Below, one piece after another: positions 1 to 5,037 of a stretch of 6,299 nt of DNA. A program made the position numbers and the translations under genes. Numbering within the stretch: the first letter of the stretch is position 1; every line of letters starts with the position of its first letter. Source of the DNA: Polaromonas sp. (GTDB lineage Bacteria; Pseudomonadota; Gammaproteobacteria; Burkholderiales; Burkholderiaceae_C); NCBI GenBank assembly GCA_026786065.1, contig JAJAYS010000224.1, positions 1-6,299 of the forward strand, in the 5' to 3' direction. The notes under the pieces were generated by a model. That model worked only from the letters and a program-made list of their open reading frames with translations. It did no database searches and was not told where the DNA came from.

Positions 1-1027
1 GCCCGGAACGCCAGGTTTCAAAGCCGCGCTCGCCGCACAGCGTCAGGCGCACCCCCAGACCGGCCCGCTGCCGTGCCAGCAGATCGGAGACAGGGCCGGC
101 AACCACCGCCGCCCAGGCTTCGGCATAGCCCACCCAGTCGTCCCTAAACACCGCCTCGGCGAGCGTGCGCGTCAGCGCCAGCGGCTGGCCGGTCGCGCTG
201 GTCATGGCTTCGGAATGACGACCGGATGGGTCGCCTCGATGAGCGAGGTCCGGCGCGGTGGGCGAGGGTGAGGGTGAGGGTGAGGGCGGCTGGGTCAGCG
301 TGCCGGTCCCGCTCAACCAGAAGGAGTTGACCGGCCATTGCCGCGCTGCGCTGCGGGTTTCGTTGGCCGGATGGGTGTAAAGCAGCATCTGCATCTCGTT
401 TTGCAGTCGGGTCAAGGTCTTGTCGCCGGGTAGCCACGGATCGACATTGCGCCCGAGTACCCGGTCCAGCGAGGCGGTTGGCAGGCTGCGAAACATCTCG
501 CCCTCCGCGAGCCAGCGGTCGGGCCGCCCATAGTGCAGCCGGATGCCGTCGGTGTCGAAGTAGGGGGCCATCGCCGCCAGCAGCGTGCGCGACTCGCTCT
601 CGGCCAGATCGAGCGCTGCCGGGTCGGTCAGGGTAGCCTGCTCGCGGCCCATCGCCCAGTGGCAGGGTGTGACCCAGGCCCAGCCCTGGCCGACGCGCGC
701 CTGCGGCAAGCCGCGTTGCGCGTCGAGGGCCGCCCACGGAATCAGGCCGTCTTCAAGCTCGCCGGCGCCCAGACCGAGCGCCTGCGCCAGCGCGCGTTCG
801 TGCGGTGGCGACAGGCTGTGCTCGCTCTGCAGGTTGGCTGTTTCGAGCCGCATGCTGCGCAGCAGCGCCTGCGTCTGGCGGGTACTGGCCGGGGGCATGG
901 AGGCAACCGTTTTCAGCCAGGCCGGGCTGTTGCACACGGCGTAGGGAACGATCAGGTGCGCCCCTGAGTGTGCGCTGCCGAGCAGTTCTGAGGCGGGGGC
1001 TGGTGGCATCAACGCATTGTCCCGCAT
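1..1027 (-). CDS. Phosphoglycerate-mutase-like conserved protein (3' end outside window)
   Basis: Hand translation of the minus strand gives 342 uninterrupted codons running off the left edge, so the C-terminus is missing. Recognisable blocks are HLIVPYA (about residues 24-30), SPPHERALAQALGL (73-86), TPCHW (120-124), RVLGRNVDPWLP (189-200), LQNEMQMLLYTHPAN (208-222) and PVNSFWLSGTG (232-242), then a PSPSPSPSP linker (248-256) and a tail with LTLCGERGFETW. From memory these blocks match a Comamonadaceae family often labelled phosphoglycerate mutase and located next to recJ. No catalytic residues of either known mutase class can be pointed out, so the enzymatic label is weak. The start at 1027 is the longest ATG; the frame stays open upstream to a TAA at 1113-1111, with a GTG at 1099 and an internal ATG at 1009 as alternatives, none with a clear Shine-Dalgarno sequence. 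The gene diverges from lolC. No signal peptide or membrane segment is seen; probably cytoplasmic. Confidence 0.72.
   Translation of the reverse strand, partial: MRDNALMPPAPASELLGSAHSGAHLIVPYAVCNSPAWLKTVASMPPASTRQTQALLRSMRLETANLQSEHSLSPPHERALAQALGLGAGELEDGLIPWAALDAQRGLPQARVGQGWAWVTPCHWAMGREQATLTDPAALDLAESESRTLLAAMAPYFDTDGIRLHYGRPDRWLAEGEMFRSLPTASLDRVLGRNVDPWLPGDKTLTRLQNEMQMLLYTHPANETRSAARQWPVNSFWLSGTGTLTQPPSPSPSPSPTAPDLAHRGDPSGRHSEAMTSATGQPLALTRTLAEAVFRDDWVGYAEAWAAVVAGPVSDLLARQRAGLGVRLTLCGERGFETWRSG
264..286. repeat. GAGGGT hexamer repeat with G-quadruplex motif
   Basis: The plus strand carries GAGGG followed by three further TGAGGG units. This gives four GGG runs (266-268, 272-274, 278-280, 284-286) separated by identical TGA loops, a textbook G3N3 quadruplex pattern. 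It lies inside the minus-strand gene, so the G-rich strand is the transcribed template and the mRNA is C-rich, encoding the Ser-Pro repeat at residues 248-256. The exact 6-bp periodicity keeps the reading frame if the unit number changes, so only linker length would vary. Folding in vivo is inference. Confidence 0.8.
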
Positions 1028-1110
1028 GCGCTTGTGCGCGCCGCTGCGCCGGGCAGCGCGCGGGACCCTCTGCGTAACCCTCTTCGGCCGCGATGCCACA
1101 ATGATCGGTT
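1028..1110. promoter_or_regulatory. Divergent intergenic control region with GC-rich hairpin
   Basis: These 83 bp separate the divergent starts of the phosphoglycerate-mutase-like gene and lolC, so both promoters should lie here or overlap the coding starts. The clearest structure is an imperfect palindrome: 1037-1047 pairs with 1053-1062 around a 5-nt loop, with one bulged C at 1041. It has no T-run and is not a normal intrinsic terminator. I could not identify a convincing -35/-10 pair or an operator for a named regulator. Neither flanking start has a good Shine-Dalgarno sequence. Confidence 0.4.
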
Positions 1111-2367
1111 ATGCAGATTCCCTATGAGTTGATCCTCGGCTGGCGTTACACGCGGGCCGGCCGGGCGACCCGGCGCAACGGTTTCATCTCGTTTATTTCA
1201 GGCGTGTCGATGCTCGGCATTGCGTTGGGCGTGGCGGCGCTGATCATCGTGCTCAGTGTGATGAACGGCTTTCAAAAAGAAGTGCGCGACCGCATGCTCG
1301 GGGTGATCTCGCACATCGAAGTGTTTGCGCCGGGTGGCGCGGCGCTGGCCGACCCGCAGCAAACCCTGCGCGAGATCCGGGCCAATCCGAACGTCGTCGG
1401 CGCCGCGACGTTCATTGCCGCGCAGGCCTTGCTGGCGCGTGGCGAGGACATGAAAGGGGCCATCGTTCGCGGCATTGATCCGGCGCTCGAAGGCGAGGTC
1501 AGCGACCTCGAAGTGCAACTCAAGGACAGCGCGCTGCCCAGGCTGGTTCCCGGCCAGTTCGGTGTGGTGCTGGGAGGCGAATTGGCCCGGGCGCTGGGCG
1601 TGCGCGAGGGTGACGCCGTGACGCTGATCGCTCCCAGCGGCCAGGTCACCCCGGCCGGCGTGGTGCCGCGCCTGAAACAGCTGACGGTGGTCGGCACCTT
1701 CAACTCCGGCCACTTCGAGTACGACTCGGCGCTGGTGCTGCTGCATCAGGACGATGCCGCCCGGATTTTTCGTCTTGAGGGGCCGACCGGCATCCGCATC
1801 AAGATCAGGGACCTGCAGCGCGCCAGAGAGGTGGGCGCCGAGCTGGCGCGCTCGCTCAGTGGCGACCTGCTGATCCGCGACTGGACACGGCAGAACCGCA
1901 CCTGGTTTTCGGCGGTGCAGCTTGAAAAACGCATGATGTTCATCATCCTGACGCTGATCGTCGCGGTGGCGGCCTTCAACCTGGTCAGCACGCTGGTGAT
2001 GACGGTGACCGACAAGCGTGCCGACATTGCCATCTTGCGCACGCTCGGCTCCAGCCCGCGCAGCATCATGGGCATTTTCATGGTGCAGGGGGCGATGGTC
2101 GGCGTGATCGGCACGCTGTCCGGGCTGGTCCTGGGGCTGGGCGTGGCGCTGAACATCGACGTGCTGGTGCCAGCGCTCGAGCGCCTGCTCAACGCCAGTT
2201 TCTTGCCCAAAGACATCTACCTGATCAGCCGCATGCCGAGCGACCCGCAGTACGCGGACATCATGCCGGTGGCGGTGATCTCGCTGGTGTTGGCGTTTCT
2301 GGCAACGCTCTACCCGAGCTGGCGCGCCAGCCGCGTCAACCCGGCCGAGGCTCTGCGGTATGAGTGA
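1111..2367 (+). CDS. lolC: Lipoprotein-releasing ABC transporter permease LolC/E
   Basis: This 418-aa protein is the membrane subunit of the Lol complex, which extracts mature outer-membrane lipoproteins from the inner membrane and passes them to periplasmic LolA. It has the LolC/LolE layout: an amphipathic N-terminus ([13 protein letters not shown]), membrane segment 1 (about residues 27-50), a large periplasmic domain (about 54-270), then three membrane segments (about 275-298, 318-345, 384-402) and the typical C-terminus NPAEALRYE. The stretch [15 protein letters not shown] (301-315) after segment 2 fits the coupling helix that contacts the ATPase. [10 protein letters not shown] (about 180-189) lies where E. 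coli LolC has its LolA-binding Hook, which favours LolC over LolE. An in-frame TGA at 1102-1104 fixes the start at 1111 as the first possible ATG. There is no clear Shine-Dalgarno sequence. It overlaps lolD by 8 nt. Whether a separate lolE exists elsewhere cannot be seen; one permease may form a homodimer. Confidence 0.95.
   Translation: MQIPYELILGWRYTRAGRATRRNGFISFISGVSMLGIALGVAALIIVLSVMNGFQKEVRDRMLGVISHIEVFAPGGAALADPQQTLREIRANPNVVGAATFIAAQALLARGEDMKGAIVRGIDPALEGEVSDLEVQLKDSALPRLVPGQFGVVLGGELARALGVREGDAVTLIAPSGQVTPAGVVPRLKQLTVVGTFNSGHFEYDSALVLLHQDDAARIFRLEGPTGIRIKIRDLQRAREVGAELARSLSGDLLIRDWTRQNRTWFSAVQLEKRMMFIILTLIVAVAAFNLVSTLVMTVTDKRADIAILRTLGSSPRSIMGIFMVQGAMVGVIGTLSGLVLGLGVALNIDVLVPALERLLNASFLPKDIYLISRMPSDPQYADIMPVAVISLVLAFLATLYPSWRASRVNPAEALRYE
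2347..2350 (+). promoter_or_regulatory. Ribosome binding site of lolD inside lolC
   Basis: GAGG lies in the last codons of lolC, 9 nt before the lolD ATG at 2360. Together with the 8-nt gene overlap this supports the lolD start and suggests translational coupling of permease and ATPase. Confidence 0.6.
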
Positions 2368-3079
2368 TGTGGCCCCGCAGCCGGCAAGCCCGTACGAAGT
2401 CGTCCTCAGTGCCGAAGGGATCACTAAACGCTTTCACGAAGGCCCGATTGACCTGACCGTGCTGCAAGGCGTCAAGCTGCAGGTCCACGCCGGCGAAACG
2501 CTGGCCATCGTCGGTGCGTCGGGCTCTGGCAAAAGCACGCTGCTGCATTTGATGGGCGGGCTGGATGCGCCGACCGCTGGCGAGGTCACGCTCAAGGGCA
2601 AGCGCCTGTCCACGCTGTCGCCGGCCGAGCAGGGCGCGCTGCGCAACCGCCACTTGGGCTTTGTCTATCAGTTCCACCACCTGCTGCCCGAGTTCAGCGC
2701 GCTCGACAACGTCGCGATGCCGTTGTGGATACGCCGGCTCCCGCACGCCGAAGCCGCCGACATCGCTGGCAAGATGCTTGCGGCAGTCGGGCTGGCCGTC
2801 CGTGCCCACCACCGACCGGCCGAGCTGTCGGGCGGCGAGCGCCAGCGCGTCGCGATTGCCCGGGCGCTGGTCACCCAGCCGGCCTGCGTACTCGCTGACG
2901 AGCCAACCGGCAACCTGGACCGCAGCACCGCTGACGGCGTGTTCGAGTTGATGCTGCAACTGGCGCGTGACTTCGGCACCGCCTTCGTGCTGGTGACGCA
3001 CGACGAGACGCTGGCAGCGCGCTGTGGCCGGCAGTTTCGGCTGGTTGAAGGTCATCTGTCGGAGTGGGACCAGCAATAA
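2360..3079 (+). CDS. lolD: Lipoprotein-releasing ABC transporter ATP-binding protein LolD
   Basis: The 239-aa product is the cytoplasmic ATPase of the LolCDE-type complex; ATP hydrolysis drives transfer of lipoproteins from the inner membrane to LolA. All nucleotide-binding motifs are intact: Walker [10 protein letters not shown] (52-60), Q-loop Gln104, ABC signature LSGGERQR (156-163), Walker B CVLADEP with catalytic Glu181, D-loop NLD (185-187) and switch His214. The segment [20 protein letters not shown] (103-122) is characteristic of LolD and separates it from MacB- or FtsE-type ATPases. Length is normal for the family. The ATG overlaps the end of lolC by 8 nt (2360-2367), so the two are surely cotranscribed. 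It ends at a TAA, followed by a 203-nt non-coding gap. Confidence 0.96.
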   Translation: MSDVAPQPASPYEVVLSAEGITKRFHEGPIDLTVLQGVKLQVHAGETLAIVGASGSGKSTLLHLMGGLDAPTAGEVTLKGKRLSTLSPAEQGALRNRHLGFVYQFHHLLPEFSALDNVAMPLWIRRLPHAEAADIAGKMLAAVGLAVRAHHRPAELSGGERQRVAIARALVTQPACVLADEPTGNLDRSTADGVFELMLQLARDFGTAFVLVTHDETLAARCGRQFRLVEGHLSEWDQQ

Positions 3080-3106
3080 AGCCTGAAGCACTGGCTCTGC
3101 CGCTGG

Positions 3107-3240
3107 CGGATGCGCAAACGCAGCAAGTCGATGCAGCCGAAAGCTGAGTCGGCGCATCCGGTCTGGTAAGCGCTGCGCCCGAAGCGCAAGACCCTTTGCG
3201 CAACAGACCCTCCGAGAGGGCGACAAAGCCCGCAGGGGGA
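3107..3240. repeat. Cluster of inverted repeats in the lolD/J-domain gene gap
   Basis: The gap 3080-3282 has no supported gene but holds several palindromes. CGGATGCGC (3107-3115) is matched exactly by its complement at 3152-3160, enclosing a smaller CAGC/GCTG stem. GCGCAA (3184-3189) pairs with TTGCGC (3196-3201) around 6 nt. CCCTC (3208-3212) pairs with GAGGG (3216-3220) around CGA. The block ends in a G-rich run (3235-3239). No stem is followed by a T-run, so a classical intrinsic terminator is not supported, although the structures could still affect mRNA ends. The arrangement looks like a dispersed palindromic intergenic element of Burkholderiales genomes; that is pattern judgement and copy number cannot be seen here. 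Confidence 0.5.
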
Positions 3241-3282
3241 TAATGAGTGGCTTGCCTGAACCCGGCTGCCTTTGCCTTCTGC

Positions 3283-3606
3283 ATGATCGACCACTACACC
3301 GCCTTGGGCCTCGGCAGTGCCGCGACGCTGGCACAAATACGCCAGGCATTTCGGCAGCAGGCCTCCAGATGGCACCCTGACAAAAACCCGGCACCTGAAG
3401 CGCCAGCGCGCTTTCGGGCACTGCAGACCGCTTACGAGGTGCTTTCGGATAGCGACCGACGCCAGGCCTACGACGACAACCGCCGCCGCAACCTGCTCGA
3501 CAGCCCGCTCGACACCGCGCGGGAAATCTGGACGCAGTATTTTGATTCTCTGCTCGATGCCGCCAACCCCGCCACCCCCGCCAACGCCAAGGACGCCACC
3601 CGATGA
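3283..3606 (+). CDS. Minimal J-domain (DnaJ-like) co-chaperone
   Basis: The product is 107 aa and nearly all of it is a J-domain. Residues 4-12 (HYTALGLGS) match the start of helix I. IRQAFRQQASRW (19-30) is the basic helix II, HPD (31-33) is the invariant loop that stimulates Hsp70 ATPase, and ARFRALQTAYEVLSDSDRRQAYD (42-64) forms helix III and the following segment. No Gly/Phe region, zinc-finger or substrate-binding C-terminal domain follows, so this is a class III (type C) J-protein, not DnaJ itself. The ATG at 3283 puts the J-domain at the N-terminus as usual, but it lacks a Shine-Dalgarno sequence. A GTG at 3247 adds 12 residues and has an AGGGGGA 6 nt upstream, so it is a real alternative. 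The partner Hsp70 is unknown. The stop lies in an ATGA 14 nt before the next gene, and three more genes follow in the same direction. Confidence 0.9.
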   Translation: MIDHYTALGLGSAATLAQIRQAFRQQASRWHPDKNPAPEAPARFRALQTAYEVLSDSDRRQAYDDNRRRNLLDSPLDTAREIWTQYFDSLLDAANPATPANAKDATR

Positions 3607-3623
3607 AAACGACCGCCGCATGA
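3603..3623 (+). other. Six-codon coupling mini-ORF between the J-domain gene and the next gene
   Basis: A six-codon frame (MKTTAA) begins at an ATGA that contains the stop of the J-domain gene (3603-3606) and ends at a second ATGA that contains the start of the following gene (3620-3623). Ribosomes ending one frame could restart and be delivered to the next start. The overlaps are seen directly; translation of the mini-ORF is inference. Confidence 0.35.
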
Positions 3624-4216
3624 AGATCACCCCGTTTTTTGTGGACCTGTACGCCGCCTATCAGGCCGAGCTGGACGACCTGACTTTCGACTCCGAACAG
3701 AACAACGTGCTGGCGCGCCGGCTGCACGACAAGCGCCAGCAAATGGCTTTTCTGGTCAAGATGATGGAGCTGAGCCCTGAAATGGTGGCGGTGGTGTTTC
3801 ACCGCGGCTTCGAGTTCAGGCTGCCGGCGGTGATGGACGATTTGCTCGGGCTGGATGCAGAAGACTTCCCGCGCTGGACTTTTCTCGCCGACAGCGTGCA
3901 TCTGGCGGCTTGGGCGCAGCCGCTGGCCACCGCGGTGCTGCGCGAACCGCAGGGCGAACGGTTGATGACGGTCGCGGCGGCGCTCGAATACATGGTCGGC
4001 CGTGCAGCGGTGGTGAGCGCAGCGTCCGCAAGCGACGAGGACGATGCCGAAGGCGACAACGACAACGACAGCGACACCGACGACGGTCGCCAGTCGGATG
4101 ACGGACAGGCCGACGCCGACGGGCCGGGTGATGCCCAGGCCGATGCCGACTCGCGCGCCGCCATTGACGCCGGTGCCGACTGGCTGGTGGCACAGGGCTT
4201 TGACCGCAAAGACTGA
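3620..4216 (+). CDS. Hypothetical protein with acidic low-complexity region, J-domain cluster
   Basis: I do not recognise this 198-aa protein. Residues 1-132 look like a compact, mainly helical soluble domain (start MKITPFFVDLYAAYQAELDD; a conserved-looking HRGFEFRLPAVMDDLLGLD at 61-79; WTFLADSVHLAAWAQP at 86-101). Residues about 138-178 are a very acidic Asp-rich stretch with DNDNDSDTDD and two QADAD units. A short non-acidic tail, AAIDAGADWLVAQGF, follows and looks like an amphipathic helix. No signal peptide or membrane segment is present, so a cytoplasmic location is likely. The frame is open upstream inside the J-domain gene, but the ATG at 3620 is chosen because the upstream extension is an out-of-frame reading of that gene. 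The gene starts 14 nt after the J-domain stop and ends 30 nt before the next start, consistent with one transcript. Function unknown. Confidence 0.85.
   Translation: MKITPFFVDLYAAYQAELDDLTFDSEQNNVLARRLHDKRQQMAFLVKMMELSPEMVAVVFHRGFEFRLPAVMDDLLGLDAEDFPRWTFLADSVHLAAWAQPLATAVLREPQGERLMTVAAALEYMVGRAAVVSAASASDEDDAEGDNDNDSDTDDGRQSDDGQADADGPGDAQADADSRAAIDAGADWLVAQGFDRKD
4055..4150 (+). repeat. Degenerate GAC-type hexamers and 15-bp direct repeat in acidic segment
   Basis: Five hexamers of form GAC-NNC (GACAAC, GACAAC, GACAGC, GACACC, GACGAC) lie head to tail at 4055-4084. A 15-bp direct repeat with one mismatch follows at 4106-4120 and 4136-4150, each encoding QADAD. These repeats build the Asp-rich linker of the 198-aa protein and suggest growth by replication slippage or short tandem duplication. 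Confidence 0.75.
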
Positions 4217-4246
4217 CCGGAACACCGGGAAAGCAGTGAAGCCGCC

Positions 4247-4999
4247 ATGAACCAAATCGCCCTGATCGAAAAAACCCAGGCCCTGATTGCCGCTGGCGAC
4301 ATCGTCGGCGCCGAGTCGGCGCTGGTCGAGCTGGCCGACGCCGAGGGCGACGCTGCGCTGATGCTGGTGCTCGAACAGTTGCCTGCCAAAGACGTGCTGG
4401 CGGTGATCCGCGAGTACGACAGCTCGAAAGAGTCGGTCATCAATCTGCTGGTTACGCCCGATCAGTTCGCCCGCGCGGTCGTCATCGAAAAGCAATACAA
4501 AGACCTGACGCGCACCCATCTGCGCGGCATGGTGAACTCGATTGTTTTTCGCGACGAAGCCGACCCGGTGGAGTTTTTGACGGCCATCGGCGACCTCGAA
4601 GGCGGCAGCGATCCGCTCGCCGACTACTTCACCGAAAAATGGAGCCGCGTCGAGTCTTTTGCGCGCACCGGCAGCTTCGATGCGATAGAAGATTCGGGCG
4701 AGATTTTGTCGCGCAGCGCGCTGCAGGCTTCGGCCTATGCCAAGCCGCGGGTCGAACAGGACGACATCGCCGACCGCGACTGGATGGAACTCGCCTGGCT
4801 GCTGCGCTACCAGTTGCCCGACCTGTTCATCGAAATGCTGACGGTGCTGCGGGCCAAGGCGCGCGCGCACGAGCTGGGTCTGGCCGACGACGCCGCCGAA
4901 GATGAGGACGAGGACGACGGCAAGGTCGAGACCGGCGACACCGATCGCGGCAAGGCGACCCCCGCAGCCCGCGAATCCGACGAAGAGTCGGCGATCTGA
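4247..4999 (+). CDS. Hypothetical helical protein with acidic C-terminal tail, J-domain cluster
   Basis: I do not recognise this 250-aa protein. Residues 1-100 read as consecutive short helices (ALIEKTQALIAAGDIVGAES, LMLVLEQLPAKDVLAVIREY, VINLLVTPDQFARAVVIEK), faintly like the superhelical repeats of MgtE N-terminal or FliG-type domains; this resemblance is weak. A middle part (100-212) contains EFLTAIGDLEGG (109-120), YFTEKWSRVESFA (127-139) and WMELAWLLRYQLPDLFIEML (179-198). From residue 214 the chain becomes a charged, disordered-looking tail with AEDEDEDDG and ends ESDEESAI. There is no signal peptide or transmembrane segment; the hydrophobic stretch near 183-200 is broken by Arg, Asp and Glu. 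The start has a weak purine stretch (GTGAAG at 4236-4241, 5 nt before ATG). It lies 30 nt after the previous gene and 38 nt before the next. Function unknown. Confidence 0.86.
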   Translation: MNQIALIEKTQALIAAGDIVGAESALVELADAEGDAALMLVLEQLPAKDVLAVIREYDSSKESVINLLVTPDQFARAVVIEKQYKDLTRTHLRGMVNSIVFRDEADPVEFLTAIGDLEGGSDPLADYFTEKWSRVESFARTGSFDAIEDSGEILSRSALQASAYAKPRVEQDDIADRDWMELAWLLRYQLPDLFIEMLTVLRAKARAHELGLADDAAEDEDEDDGKVETGDTDRGKATPAARESDEESAI

Positions 5000-5004
5000 A
5001 CGCC

Positions 5005-5017
5005 AGTCGCTGCGACT
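5005..5017 (+). other. Small perfect hairpin in the gap before the last gene
   Basis: AGTCG (5005-5009) and CGACT (5013-5017) form a 5-bp stem with a CTG loop in the 38-nt gap. There is no T-run, so it is unlikely to terminate transcription. It might tune translation of the downstream gene, which lacks a Shine-Dalgarno sequence, or it may be chance in GC-rich DNA. Confidence 0.25.
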
Positions 5018-5037
5018 CCGCTTCGCCTTCGACGACG

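Noticed and set aside
144..737. Open frames inside the left-edge gene (minus 144-737; plus 533-967 and 585-944)
   Set aside because: They overlap the continuous 342-codon minus-strand frame, which has conserved-looking blocks, while these translations are Arg/Ala-rich shadows.
1198..2424. Minus-strand open frame of 408 codons opposite lolC
   Set aside because: It is fully antisense to a clearly conserved permease and its translation is low-complexity His/Arg/Asp-rich with no recognisable domain.
3184..3220. Rho-independent terminator after lolD
   Set aside because: The stems are followed by purine-rich sequence with no T-run on either strand, so the standard terminator pattern is not met.
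3317..3619. N-terminal extension of the 198-aa protein back to 3317
   Set aside because: The extra residues are an out-of-frame reading of the J-domain gene, rich in Arg/Thr/Pro. The ATG at 3620 fits the operon spacing and begins plausible protein sequence.
4055..4150. Possible CRISPR-like array in the repetitive acidic-coding segment
   Set aside because: The units are 6-bp and 15-bp coding repeats in frame, with no regular 25-40-bp repeats or spacers.
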